A stretch of 64,000 nucleotides of DNA from an uncultured Erysipelotrichales bacterium (GTDB taxonomy: Bacteria; Bacillota_I; Bacilli_A; Erysipelotrichales; Coprobacillaceae), in assembly GCA_910579135.1 (NCBI GenBank), contig CAJTTM010000005.1, positions 55,496 to 119,495 on the forward strand, given 5' to 3'. Below the pieces are notes generated by a model. The model ran no database searches and was not told the origin of the DNA. It was given only the letters and a program-made list of their open reading frames with translations. Position 1 is the stretch's first letter. Each line of letters begins with the position of its first letter. Made by a program: the position numbers and the translations under genes. Shown one piece after another: positions 43,320 to 51,423 of the stretch.

Positions 43320-43659
43320 TGTTTATTTCTCCTTTATATGGTTTAGGCAATGGTTGCCATGCCAAATCAAGTAAGTCTAAATTGTTATAGGCTAAATGGC
43401 AACCATAATCATCATCATTAATGAATGTATCTAACCAAACGGTTTCACCATCAGTTACTAAAACTTTTTGTTCATCTTCGGGTAGTTCACAATTCAATAT
43501 ACCATCTTCATCTACTGTAAATGGAATCCATTCATCTACTTTTGGTTGTTCTTTAATAATTCTAATAACTTTATTTAATAAGCGTTGGTCTCCAATGCTA
43601 AAAACAATGTTATAATTTTTTTCTCTTAACTCTTCAATTAATTTCTTTTCATCAATCAT
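43306..43659 (-). CDS. DUF551-like protein
   Basis: 117 residues. EWIPFTVDEDGILNCELPEDEQKVLVTDGETVWLDTF ... LAWQPLPKPYKGE is the DUF551 pattern (W.P...LPEDG..VLVT...AW.PLP.PY), common in phages. Role unknown. AAAGGAG start; coupled to the next gene by overlap. Confidence 0.75.
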   Translation of the reverse strand: MIDEKKLIEELREKNYNIVFSIGDQRLLNKVIRIIKEQPKVDEWIPFTVDEDGILNCELPEDEQKVLVTDGETVWLDTFINDDDYGCHLAYNNLDLLDLAWQPLPKPYKGEINNVNY

Positions 43660-43747
43660 CTTTTACTCTCCTTTACTTTACATACATTTATATTTTTCCC
43701 AATACAACCACGTCTTTCGTAATATATAGGTTGAAATTGACTATCTA

Positions 43748-43945
43748 TTAAGCTATTGAAATTAATTTCAAACGTTTTAAATGAGACTTTAAAATACAAT
43801 ATTTTCTATCTGTTTTTACTTCTACTACCTTTACATATTCAAATCCATTTTCACCCTTAAAAATATCTAATATCTTAAAAACAAGATTGTTATTTTCCCC
43901 TCTTAATTTATTTCCAATATATATATCTTCTTCATTCAAAATCAT
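43748..43945 (-). CDS. Small protein, 65 residues
   Basis: MILNEEDIYIGNKLRGENNNLVFKILDIFKGENGFEYVKVVEVKTDRKYCILKSHLKRL. An SH3-like beta pattern is suggested (KLRG..NLVFKILDIF..GF.YVKVVEV). GGGGTGG upstream favours this ATG over a GTG three codons earlier. Function unknown. Confidence 0.5.
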   Translation of the reverse strand: MILNEEDIYIGNKLRGENNNLVFKILDIFKGENGFEYVKVVEVKTDRKYCILKSHLKRLKLISIA

Positions 43946-44007
43946 TCTATCCACCCCAATTCTTCAAACATATTTTTTGCTAACATTCTTCCTCTACCTC
44001 CACTTGT

Positions 44008-44235
44008 TTATATCCTATTTAATATATCAATAATATCTTCTAAATTATCTTCATTGTAGTCAATATAACAACTAATCATTTGGTCTAAATCATCGGAATT
44101 ACGACCACCTTCATATTCTGTCAAATCTATTCTTTTATCAAGATAATCGTAAACCTCATTAGTTAGTTCTCTAACCCTTAAATTTAAATCCTTTGCTTTA
44201 ATCATTTTTTTTATAATATATTTAGGTACTTTCAT
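44008..44235 (-). CDS. Small protein, 75 residues
   Basis: MKVPKYIIKKMIKAKDLNLRVRELTNEVYDYLDKRIDLTEYEGGRNSDDL. A phage-like small protein type (MKVPKYI..MI.KA...N..V...E..VY.YL). GAGGAAGA start. Function unknown. Confidence 0.55.
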   Translation of the reverse strand: MKVPKYIIKKMIKAKDLNLRVRELTNEVYDYLDKRIDLTEYEGGRNSDDLDQMISCYIDYNEDNLEDIIDILNRI

Positions 44236-44241
44236 TCTTCC

Positions 44242-44544
44242 TCACTCCAATCTGAGTAATTTATCTAAATATTCTTCACTAGTATTTTTATAATCAATTG
44301 TTATACCTTTTTTATTCATATATGCTATTAATGAACTTGCACAAGGATATTTTCTACTTTCATAACCTAAACATTCATCACAAGCATACCAATAGCCACA
44401 ATAATTCAGTCCATTTTCAGCGCTTTCTTCTCTTATTTTTGGACTATCACAATATCCTTGAAACTTCTTTTTCCATTTTGCTTTGTCATAACTTGTTACA
44501 ACATTTTTATCAATATAAGGTGTATCATCAAATAGTTTATTCAT
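44242..44544 (-). CDS. Cys-rich small protein
   Basis: 100 residues with C-pairs NYCGYWYACDECLGYESRKYPC, likely metal-binding, and a separate KFQGYC earlier. The arrangement suggests a zinc finger, but no family is recognised. Only a weak ribosome site (GAAAG) precedes ATG; it overlaps its neighbour's terminal region closely and may be translationally coupled. Confidence 0.5.
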   Translation of the reverse strand: MNKLFDDTPYIDKNVVTSYDKAKWKKKFQGYCDSPKIREESAENGLNYCGYWYACDECLGYESRKYPCASSLIAYMNKKGITIDYKNTSEEYLDKLLRLE

Positions 44545-44547
44545 CTT

Positions 44548-44775
44548 TCAAACACCACTCTTTTCCTTATTTCTTAAAGGGCATTCTTTTGGACTTGTTT
44601 TAAGTTGCAAAGGACTTTGATATGTTGTATCTCCAAATCCTACAAAGTTACCCTGCCATCCATTTGTTCTTTTTAAAATCTTGCAATAGTAATATTTTTT
44701 TCCGTTAGCATATCCTCTTTGACGTTTTGCTCTTCCTAATTGGAATAAATAAGGACAATCTTTACATCTAATCAC
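44548..44775 (-). CDS. Small zinc-binding-like protein, GTG start
   Basis: 75 residues, MIRCKDCPYLFQLGRAKRQRGYANGKKYYYCKI...SPKECPLR. A CxxC pair and later single Cys residues are phage-type zinc ribbons. GGAGGAG lies five bases before the GTG. Function unknown. Confidence 0.6.
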   Translation of the reverse strand: MIRCKDCPYLFQLGRAKRQRGYANGKKYYYCKILKRTNGWQGNFVGFGDTTYQSPLQLKTSPKECPLRNKEKSGV

Positions 44776-44810
44776 TTCTACTCCTCCTTTATAAATAACC
44801 TTAACATTTC

Positions 44811-44930
44811 TTAACGTTTTTCTTTTATGATTTCACCTAAATACATAAATCCAAAGAAAGCTGCACCTTTCATTTTAGAAAAAACAGCACATATGTATAA
44901 CGCAATTATATAAAATGTTTTACGTTTCAT
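44811..44930 (-). CDS. Small hydrophobic protein, 39 residues
   Basis: MKRKTFYIIALYICAVFSKMKGAAFFGFMYLGEIIKEKR, one or two membrane segments. Its AGAGGA ribosome site is the coding end of the upstream gene, six bases before ATG, indicating translational coupling. Too short for family assignment. Confidence 0.5.
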   Translation of the reverse strand: MKRKTFYIIALYICAVFSKMKGAAFFGFMYLGEIIKEKR

Positions 44931-44932
44931 GT

Positions 44933-45361
44933 TTAATCCTCTTCAAATAAACCTAGTTCTTCTATGGTGTATCTTTTGCCAACTTCCATTCCTTTGTACA
45001 TTGTGTGTTTTTTTAAATCTGGAAACGAATGAAAATTATAACCATAAAATGTTTTTACCTTATAAACTATGTGTTCGTAATTGTGATTTAATGTTTTTTT
45101 AACATATATAACATCATTCTTAAACGGTCTTAAAACACTCTCTAAATAATGTTTTTCAACATCGTCTAGGATTGGTTTTTCGATTTCTAATTCTCCTATA
45201 ATCAATTCCATTAAAATGTCATTACAATAATTTGTACTAAAGTTATAATTTAAACCATTTTCGTTTAATCTAAAATAATCATCATATCCTTTAATCTTAA
45301 ATGGATTGTATAACTCAACACCTAAAAGTTGAGCAACTTCTTGCATATGATTTTTCCTCAT
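44933..45361 (-). CDS. Phage-type conserved hypothetical protein
   Basis: 142 residues from MRKNHMQEVAQLLGVELYNPFKI. It contains PILDDVEKHYLESVLRPFKNDVIYVKKTL and ends MYKGMEVGKRYTIEELGLFEED. This pattern (EVAKLLGVEL..F...ILDD.EK.YL...RPF...V) is common in Firmicutes prophages, function unknown. GGAAGGA favours this ATG over one seven codons upstream. Its last residues are acidic but without the shared hydrophobic pattern. Confidence 0.75.
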   Translation of the reverse strand: MRKNHMQEVAQLLGVELYNPFKIKGYDDYFRLNENGLNYNFSTNYCNDILMELIIGELEIEKPILDDVEKHYLESVLRPFKNDVIYVKKTLNHNYEHIVYKVKTFYGYNFHSFPDLKKHTMYKGMEVGKRYTIEELGLFEED

Positions 45362-45378
45362 AATATTTATCCTTCCTT

Positions 45379-45747
45379 TCACTTCATGTTCATTTTAATT
45401 GAACAAATTTCTTTTTCTAAACATTGTTTTACAATATTTCTTACATATGTGTATGACTTTTCACAAATTTTTTGTTCTTCTTCTGAATATCTACTACCAA
45501 CATAAGCATAAGCATTCGTTTTACCATACCCTCTAAAATGAAGCGTATTATTAAAATAATAATATGTAAATTGAAACTTAAAGTTGTTATATCTAATGTG
45601 AACTCGTCCTATGTCAATATAATCTTCAATTATAATTTTAGGATCGATTTCATATATTTCTTTTTTTATAATATTTAAAATTTTATCATTGATTTCTCTC
45701 TCAATTCTTTCATGTTGAGCTATGTACCACTGTATAGATTTTTGCAT
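45379..45747 (-). CDS. Small hypothetical protein
   Basis: 122 residues, MQKSIQWYIAQHERIEREINDKILNIIKKE, with an aromatic-rich middle NNFKFQFTYYYFNNTLHFRGYGKTNAY. GAGGGAATAGA before ATG. No family recognised; directly after the radical-SAM gene, so co-transcribed. Confidence 0.5.
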   Translation of the reverse strand: MQKSIQWYIAQHERIEREINDKILNIIKKEIYEIDPKIIIEDYIDIGRVHIRYNNFKFQFTYYYFNNTLHFRGYGKTNAYAYVGSRYSEEEQKICEKSYTYVRNIVKQCLEKEICSIKMNMK

Positions 45748-45748
45748 T

Positions 45749-46666
45749 CTATTCCCTCTTTTCTGTTTTATTTGCTTTTTTATTATAATCTTCCCAAGTA
45801 CAGCTTTTAAAACACGCTCTCATATTGACCCACCTGCAGAAATCTTTTATTTCTTTTCTCTTTTTATAATTTAGATCATTAAAATTGATGTATCCCATTG
45901 CAAAAGGTATGACTCCTAATTCGTCAAGTATTTTCACTCTTTCTAAATCTTCACTAGCTATATACTTTTGTTTAAACCCTACTAATACGTAACATGTAAT
46001 TTTATATGGCTTAACATATTTTGTTAGGATTCTAAGTCCTTTTAAGATAGTTTCTTTATCTTCATAGTTATCCCAAGCACAGTGTATGACTTTTATTTTT
46101 AACTTTGATAACTCTCTTGCCATTTCTTCTGTTAATATCCTAAGATCAATTCCTTGATTAAAGTCTATTGGTTGATTATACGATTTAAGAAGTTTTATAT
46201 TTTCTCGCCATTCATTGCAGGCAAAGAAGTTGTTATCCAAAAGCATGATCCATTTTCCCTTAGGATTTAAATTTAATGGTTTAACCTGATGAATAATTCC
46301 TTCTTTTTGTCTAACTAAACAGAAATTACAATTTCTCATGCAGCCTCTTGAAAGAAACTGTATTGAATAATCACAATCAGGATAAATGCTATAATCAAGA
46401 TCAACAATTTTTTCTATTTCTTCAGGAAGTCTTGATTGAATGTCAAATCCTGTTCCACCTCTGATGATTTTTGCATTAATTGGATAATATAGATAAGGTG
46501 TTGAAAATGTGAATATTTTAGAATGATATAATATATCAGTATCTTCAAAGTCTAGTATAGGTTCATACCAATCAACATCATCTCCTAACGACTTATAATA
46601 AGATGATATTTTCATAATAGCTAAATTAGGAATTTTACTATCAGATGCTAATAGTCTTACCTTCAT
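45749..46666 (-). CDS. Radical-SAM protein
   Basis: 305 residues. The iron-sulfur motif is CMRNCNFC, a CxxxCxxC with Cys109, Cys113 and Cys116, and RGGTGFDIQSRLPEEI precedes it. DNNFFACNEWRENIKLLKSYNQPIDFNQGIDLRILTEEMA and CAWDNYEDKE fit the barrel. Such solitary radical-SAM proteins appear in Firmicutes phages; the reaction is unknown. AAGAAGG start; its ATG overlaps the stop of a 54-residue gene (ATGA). Confidence 0.85.
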   Translation of the reverse strand: MKVRLLASDSKIPNLAIMKISSYYKSLGDDVDWYEPILDFEDTDILYHSKIFTFSTPYLYYPINAKIIRGGTGFDIQSRLPEEIEKIVDLDYSIYPDCDYSIQFLSRGCMRNCNFCLVRQKEGIIHQVKPLNLNPKGKWIMLLDNNFFACNEWRENIKLLKSYNQPIDFNQGIDLRILTEEMARELSKLKIKVIHCAWDNYEDKETILKGLRILTKYVKPYKITCYVLVGFKQKYIASEDLERVKILDELGVIPFAMGYINFNDLNYKKRKEIKDFCRWVNMRACFKSCTWEDYNKKANKTEKRE

Positions 46667-46827
46667 AGTTCAGCCTTCTTTCTAGGACACAATACAAGCA
46701 TTCCAACACCATTAAGACGATTATGACTGTATCCAATTAATCTATAATTCTTTTTGTATTTATTTTTGTATATTTCTAGCATTTCTGTATATGTGTAGCA
46801 CTCTACTTTGACTTCTTTATTCTTCAT
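46663..46827 (-). CDS. Small 54-residue protein coupled to the radical-SAM gene
   Basis: MKNKEVKVECYTYTEMLEIYKNKYKKNYRLIGYSHNRLNGVGMLVLCPRKKAEL, where the stop overlaps the next start as ATGA. AGAGGA nine bases before ATG. The overlap and length argue for a genuine gene; function unknown, perhaps a partner of the radical-SAM enzyme. Confidence 0.6.
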   Translation of the reverse strand: MKNKEVKVECYTYTEMLEIYKNKYKKNYRLIGYSHNRLNGVGMLVLCPRKKAEL

Positions 46828-46852
46828 AATATTATTCCTCTAGAAAATCTGT

Positions 46853-47152
46853 TTATTTAAATACATATGTAGGTTTAATAAATCTATGTTCCATATAAAA
46901 TCTCTTGATTTTTATCTCATCAACACTGATAATGACTACTTCAGAACGAAAATAATAATTAAACAAGGTCATAGGAGCATAGATAATATTCAATAGTATA
47001 TTTCTATGTGTTTTTAATACTTCTTTTAAAGGAACTTCTTCCATATACACCTCAAAATTTTTTCTAACATACAAATATTTATGACGAAATATATTATCAG
47101 CAAAAACTACTGTCATATAGTTTTTGTTATCTGTTATAGTCCATTTTTTCAA
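46853..47152 (-). CDS. Small protein, TTG start
   Basis: 99 residues, (M)KKWTITDNKNYMTVVFADNIFRHKYLYVRKNFEVYMEEVPLKEV. AGGAGG lies eight bases before TTG, and no in-frame ATG suits. Beta-rich with a helical C-terminus. Function unknown. Confidence 0.55.
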   Translation of the reverse strand: MKKWTITDNKNYMTVVFADNIFRHKYLYVRKNFEVYMEEVPLKEVLKTHRNILLNIIYAPMTLFNYYFRSEVVIISVDEIKIKRFYMEHRFIKPTYVFK

Positions 47153-47164
47153 TTTTCACACCTC

Positions 47165-47347
47165 CTAATAAACTGCTCTAGCTTTATACTCAATAATCGC
47201 TTGCTTGTATCTATTGGTTTCTTTATCTCTTTTATATTTTATTCTAATGAGAATAAATCCCTTTTTAATTAATTCATTGGCTCTATGATTGACAATACGT
47301 TTAAACTCAAATGCACTTTTATTCTCATTAATTATTGTTCTTTGCAT
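47165..47347 (-). CDS. Small basic protein, 60 residues
   Basis: MQRTIINENKSAFEFKRIVNHRANELIKKGFILIRIKYKRDKETNRYKQAIIEYKARAVY. AAAGGA eight bases upstream selects this ATG over an earlier one inside the upstream gene. A short helix-strand layout, perhaps nucleic-acid binding by charge. Function unknown. Confidence 0.5.
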   Translation of the reverse strand: MQRTIINENKSAFEFKRIVNHRANELIKKGFILIRIKYKRDKETNRYKQAIIEYKARAVY

Positions 47348-47435
47348 TTTTCTTTTCCTTTCTTTGTATTTAAGAGAAGGGATACCCGTCGACTTTCGTC
47401 TTTTTGTTATCATTGTCCATTGAACGGTCGCTCCT

Positions 47436-48494
47436 CTACATAACATATTTATCAAATTCAAAATCATAAAATTCTGTATGATAGAATTCTTTAATCTTAT
47501 CATCTGCTATTTTTTCGAAAATATTTAATGCTGATCTTAAATTTGCTATGCTATTATCTGATTTAGTATCTAGCCTTAATGACTGCTTTCCAAACTTTAC
47601 ACTGCCATTTTCTAAAATTCTATTTAAACTAAAGAATATTCTTTCAAAATGTCTCCATGACTCATTCCTGTCCCAATATAAACCTCGATAATGAAAAGTG
47701 TTTTGTATCTCTCTCAACCTCAAATTAATATGGTTAATAACATTATTGAACATATATGCTTTTAATCTTTTTGTTTTATCCCCTACATCAAATTTTTTTC
47801 TTCTAAGTGTATAATATAGGTAATTTGATAGAGATAATTTAGATACAGCCCTTACCAAACACTTTTTTAACCTGTCTATTAAGTTATTAAAGTTTTTCTT
47901 CTTTATTTCTTCATCACGATGATCATGATAATTTAAATATCTATATTTTTTAGGGCTGATAAATCGTGCTTCTTTAATAACATTTCCATTTTTATCAAGT
48001 TTTGGTTTTCCTTTTTGACATCTATGTACTGCATTAGGACTATTTTTTGAACATGTTCTACCAGTTACTTTATCAATATACATATCACGGATGTATAACT
48101 TATTTTCATAATGAATATGCTTATAAATTTGTCTTTCAAAGAGTATAATATCTACATATTCACCATTACCTATCTTTATAAAATGATATAGATATAGAAG
48201 ATCCTTTATTTTAGGATGTATTTTTAACATAAAGTTCTTTACTATGTCATGTTTTATTACTAAAGAAAGGTGTTTAGGTAACATGACCCTTAAAGAAACA
48301 GCATAGACTATTTCTTTTGTACTCTTTTCTCCTTTTTTTCTTTTTGACTCATAATCTAGCAACATATTTGCTTTCTTTTTATAGTTTTTTTGATTTGAAT
48401 AAATTTTATCTAAAGATAAGAATTCTTGAATTTTATTTTTATCATGTATAGAGAATCGTTCTACATACTGATTGTAATGTTTTTCTTTGCTCAT
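47436..48494 (-). CDS. Basic element protein, possible replication or mobilisation factor
   Basis: 352 residues, about 25% Lys/Arg, MSKEKHYNQYVERFSIHDKNKIQEFLSLDKIYSNQKN. The first half holds VYAVSLRVMLPKHLSLVIKHDIVKNFMLKIHPKIKDLLYLYHFIKIGNGEYVDIILFE, then a Cys/His patch (TGRTCSKNSPNAVHRCQKGKPKLD), then helical C-terminus. There is no HUH motif or other catalytic signature I can identify, so a replication or mobilisation role is a guess from charge and position near ParAB. AGGAGGC start. Confidence 0.5.
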   Translation of the reverse strand: MSKEKHYNQYVERFSIHDKNKIQEFLSLDKIYSNQKNYKKKANMLLDYESKRKKGEKSTKEIVYAVSLRVMLPKHLSLVIKHDIVKNFMLKIHPKIKDLLYLYHFIKIGNGEYVDIILFERQIYKHIHYENKLYIRDMYIDKVTGRTCSKNSPNAVHRCQKGKPKLDKNGNVIKEARFISPKKYRYLNYHDHRDEEIKKKNFNNLIDRLKKCLVRAVSKLSLSNYLYYTLRRKKFDVGDKTKRLKAYMFNNVINHINLRLREIQNTFHYRGLYWDRNESWRHFERIFFSLNRILENGSVKFGKQSLRLDTKSDNSIANLRSALNIFEKIADDKIKEFYHTEFYDFEFDKYVM

Positions 48495-48541
48495 TGAGTG
48501 CCTCCATCTAAATAATCTTATATATCAACACTAAAGGAACT

Positions 48542-48607
48542 TTAGTGATTTATTTTTTTGATGACAAAATTTTCATGCCATACCATATATTCAATTTTTT
48601 TCTTCAT
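48542..48607 (-). CDS. Micro-ORF, 21 residues, with perfect ribosome site
   Basis: Encodes MKKKIEYMVWHENFVIKKIN and a final His, with GGAGG six bases before ATG. Such a site is rarely met by chance. It precedes the basic protein at 47436 and may be a leader peptide or small protein. Function unknown. Confidence 0.45.
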   Translation of the reverse strand: MKKKIEYMVWHENFVIKKINH

Positions 48608-48622
48608 TTTGTACCTCCATTG

Positions 48623-49273
48623 TTATAGCAAATACAATGCAACCCCATTGCAGAGCATATGAATAGCTAGTGGAAATAAGATATTATCTGTTTTTTTATA
48701 TACTAGTGTTGTTATTACTCCAAATATGAAGTAGTTAATAAAATCTATGATAGCTATTGGTTGAAACAATATAATTTCATTCAACATATGCATAACTGCA
48801 AAAATTGTACTGCAAGTCATTAATTTGCCTTTAGGTTTTTCTTTCATAAAGTTAGCATTTTTGAATAGTACATATTTATATATAACTTCTTCAACGATTG
48901 GTGTTATGACTATGATAACAATTGTAAATATCACTTTATTGCTCATATATTGAGAAATAAGATTGATATAGCCACTATTATTTCCAATATGTAATAAAAC
49001 TTTAGCGTATGCACATATTATGCTTATTGCTATTAAAACTATTGCAATAACTCCAATATATATTGATCTATCACAGACATTTAAAATTTTGTATATCAGC
49101 TTTTCAAATGCCTCTTTATTCCAGTACACAATGATCACCATAAATAGCATTGTCAATATTAAATATAAATAGCTCTGTATTTTTGATGGTACATATGTGA
49201 TTATTTTAGGTATTGCAATCAGATATACTATTATGTACATCATAAATAAATTCAAATTCTTGTGTTTCTTCAT
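48623..49273 (-). CDS. CPBP-family intramembrane metalloprotease
   Basis: 216 residues with about six membrane segments. Catalytic-site motifs: TPIVEEVIYKYVLF (Glu128-Glu129), FAVMHMLNE (His162) and PLAIHMLCNG (His205), the CAAX/CPBP pattern EEhhhR/K...FxxxH...HxxxN. This family is known for prenyl-protein cleavage in eukaryotes and bacteriocin self-immunity in Gram-positives (established). Its ATG overlaps the stop of the preceding 69-residue gene as ATGA. Confidence 0.85.
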   Translation of the reverse strand: MKKHKNLNLFMMYIIVYLIAIPKIITYVPSKIQSYLYLILTMLFMVIIVYWNKEAFEKLIYKILNVCDRSIYIGVIAIVLIAISIICAYAKVLLHIGNNSGYINLISQYMSNKVIFTIVIIVITPIVEEVIYKYVLFKNANFMKEKPKGKLMTCSTIFAVMHMLNEIILFQPIAIIDFINYFIFGVITTLVYKKTDNILFPLAIHMLCNGVALYLL

Positions 49274-49479
49274 ATATCATGCCCCTTCCCTAATAAATCC
49301 TCTAAAATAAGCTCATAGAGTTCATCTGCATCCATGAATCTTATTTCATCTTTGTATTTTGGATTAATTTCTATACGTTCACTTGCATGAAGTATATCTT
49401 CATTTGTGATTTTCCTTGTCTCTAAGTTGTTTTCCTTTAATATTTCGATTGCCTTTTGTACTATGTTTTCTTTTTCCAT
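49270..49479 (-). CDS. Small protein overlapping a membrane ORF
   Basis: 69 residues from MEKENIVQKAIEILKENNLETRKITNEDILHASERIEINPKYKDEIRFMDADELYELI, a soluble helical protein. AAAAAGG nine bases upstream selects this ATG. It overlaps a differently framed membrane ORF by about 80 bases, and runs into the CPBP gene by ATGA overlap. Either could be real, or the two could be one ancestral protein split by frameshift. Confidence 0.5.
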   Translation of the reverse strand: MEKENIVQKAIEILKENNLETRKITNEDILHASERIEINPKYKDEIRFMDADELYELILEDLLGKGHDI

Positions 49480-49669
49480 TTGATTTACCTTTTTCATGTT
49501 TTTTTATTTCATCTAATATAATTTCTCTAGTTTTAAGTCCTAATTTAAACATTATGTTCTGACAGAATCTTATCCATAAAATAACTAATACTGTTATTAA
49601 TAACAAAACGATAATAATTAATAAAATGATTATAATGACTTTCCAATCATTCGTTGACAATATTTCCAC
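49400..49669 (-). CDS. Small membrane ORF, start uncertain
   Basis: 89 residues from a GTG, with one strong hydrophobic segment (VIIIILLIIIVLLLITVLVILWIRFC) and a basic C-terminus. It overlaps both ParB (23 bases) and the next gene (about 80 bases), with only a weak ribosome site (GATAGGGT). The hydrophobic segment argues for reality, the overlaps against. Confidence 0.4.
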   Translation of the reverse strand: MEILSTNDWKVIIIILLIIIVLLLITVLVILWIRFCQNIMFKLGLKTREIILDEIKKHEKGKSNGKRKHSTKGNRNIKGKQLRDKENHK

Positions 49670-50411
49670 ACCCTATCATTTCTAAAAGTCTGTTAAATTC
49701 TTCTACACTGGTATATGAAATAGTTATCGCCTTGTTTGTTATTTTTACCTTTGTACATAACTTTCTTTGAAGATGTACTCGCACATCTTCATAATTTCTA
49801 TTAGGTGCATTTTTAAATCTTGGCTTTTTTGATGTGAGTTTTGTTTCTTCAGCAGAATACTTTCCTTCAATAATATGTATAAATCTCTCTGCCTTTTTTG
49901 ATCCTACATTCAATTTTTTTGCAAACCAGTCTCTTTTTTGCCCTTTAGGTTTTCTATTCTCTTTAACAAGCATTTCATACGCAGAATACAACCTTCTTGC
50001 TCTTTCAAGTAATTGTTCATCTGTATAATTGCGATGCTGATTAAGTTCCTCAATCATTATAATTTCATCTGTTTCATTGATTGGTGTAGGTTCAATGATA
50101 ACTGGAACTATGGATTGAGCATCACTGTATTTTTCTCTATTACGAATACATGCATAATACCTTTTATGACCACCCAAAATAATATACTCATTCCTAATTT
50201 GATGTTTATAGACATGTAATGGTTCTCTTATACCACCTTGCTCATATATTTCTTCAGCGAATTGATTGATGTCCTCTTGCGTATCGAATAATGGATTAAG
50301 TACATTTGGCACAAGTTGTGTTAATGGAATCATATCTATCTTCTTTTTATGAGATAGATCCATCAATTGTTCCATATGTTCATCTGCTTCCAAACCTATA
50401 TCTAATAGCAT
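49647..50411 (-). CDS. parB: ParB/Spo0J-family protein
   Basis: 254 residues. The ParB N-terminal fold is visible: IDMIPLTQLVPNVLNPLFDTQEDINQFAEEIYEQGGIREPLHVYKHQIRNEYIILGGHKRYYACI, with GGHKRY matching the GExRxRA-type box, followed by helical DNA-binding EELNQHRNYTDEQLLERARRLYSAYEML. Partner of the ParA gene 1 kb away; together they secure inheritance of the element. AGGGAGG start. No acidic tail. Confidence 0.85.
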   Translation of the reverse strand: MLLDIGLEADEHMEQLMDLSHKKKIDMIPLTQLVPNVLNPLFDTQEDINQFAEEIYEQGGIREPLHVYKHQIRNEYIILGGHKRYYACIRNREKYSDAQSIVPVIIEPTPINETDEIIMIEELNQHRNYTDEQLLERARRLYSAYEMLVKENRKPKGQKRDWFAKKLNVGSKKAERFIHIIEGKYSAEETKLTSKKPRFKNAPNRNYEDVRVHLQRKLCTKVKITNKAITISYTSVEEFNRLLEMIGCGNIVNE

Positions 50412-50425
50412 TTTCTTTCCCTCCC

Positions 50426-50821
50426 TTATATTTCTTTATATACAATTAACTCTGCTGTCAGCAGTGCTAATTCAAATAACGCTTTATGATAATGTGTATA
50501 GACGTTGCTAACTGCGATTTTACAATGAATACCCAGCTTGATATCAGATAGACTAATATTTCTAAAAAAGCGATTAAAAATAATATATTTTTGAGTCCAA
50601 TTTAAGTAATCAATGCTTTTCATAATTTTTTGTGCAATACATTCATATTCTGTTTCAACATTTACAATTAGAAGATTTTCAAATTTTTTACTACCTAAAT
50701 TTTCTACAGTTATAGTTTCTTTTAGTGAAAATACATTTATTTCAAAAAGTTCAGCTATAATCTTGAGAACATTTTCAGTGTTTTTTTCTGTCTCCTTTTT
50801 ATCAATATTAGGATATATCAT
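50426..50821 (-). CDS. ArpU-like / sigma-region-4-type regulator
   Basis: 131 residues. SIDYLNWTQKYIIFNRFFRNISLSDIKLGIHCKIAVSNVYTHYHKALFELALLTAELI is like the C-terminal HTH of ArpU-type phage late-gene regulators and sigma-70 region 4 (W..RYII...F......I...L.....Y...KALF.LA). A likely transcription factor of the element. It starts in ATGA overlap with the preceding gene. Confidence 0.7.
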   Translation of the reverse strand: MIYPNIDKKETEKNTENVLKIIAELFEINVFSLKETITVENLGSKKFENLLIVNVETEYECIAQKIMKSIDYLNWTQKYIIFNRFFRNISLSDIKLGIHCKIAVSNVYTHYHKALFELALLTAELIVYKEI

Positions 50822-51414
50822 AGATATTTGAAATCTCCCTTTTTGATCAAATACAAGATTTCAGCATTGCTGCAATTATAATTTTTCGCTGCTTGTGTTA
50901 TTGACTGAAATTCTTTAACACAAATATTTTTTTCATATCTTCCAACAGGTTTTCTGTTCATATCATGAAAATGTTCATCTCTATTCACTATTAAAAGATT
51001 ATCAACTGTTATTTTCTTACTTTTGTCTTTAATATGAACTATTTTTGAAGCTGTAAAGTCTTTTAAAAATAGTTTTGCAAGAGTTCTTGCTACAGAATAT
51101 TTTTTCCCATTAATTGCAACTACTGTTTCTCCTTTATGTTCATAGGTTTTTAGCTTCTTTTTAGTATTATTGCTTTTTAATACTGCATAGAAATTACCAC
51201 TTCTACTTGCATAATATTTATATCTCTTTGATTCTGTAATAAATTTATGTCTATCTATTTGAGTTGGTTTCTCATCTTCTATTACCTGATATCCATTTAT
51301 GATTCCATCGTATAACAGAAAGTGCTGTATGCTTTTTCCTATTCTTTTTTTTAATTCAGTGGTTGAAATTCTTTCTACAACATCTAAATTATCATCTAAC
51401 AGTAAATAATACAT
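50818..51414 (-). CDS. Protein with NUMOD1-like DNA-binding end
   Basis: 198 residues. The C-terminus NICVKEFQSITQAAKNYNCSNAEILYLIKKGDFKYL resembles a NUMOD1/IENR1 helix-turn-helix seen with homing endonucleases. The middle (ETVVAINGKKYSVARTLAKLFLKDFTASKIVHIKDKSKKITVDNLLIVNRDEHFHDMN) looks like an HNH-type associated region, but no nuclease residues are clear. AGGTGG selects the ATG. Likely sequence-specific DNA binding. Confidence 0.65.
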   Translation of the reverse strand: MYYLLLDDNLDVVERISTTELKKRIGKSIQHFLLYDGIINGYQVIEDEKPTQIDRHKFITESKRYKYYASRSGNFYAVLKSNNTKKKLKTYEHKGETVVAINGKKYSVARTLAKLFLKDFTASKIVHIKDKSKKITVDNLLIVNRDEHFHDMNRKPVGRYEKNICVKEFQSITQAAKNYNCSNAEILYLIKKGDFKYL

Positions 51415-51423
51415 ATCTTCCAC

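Noticed and set aside
47436..48494. Relaxase or rolling-circle initiator
   Set aside because: No HUH motif or tyrosine context; kept as unknown basic protein.
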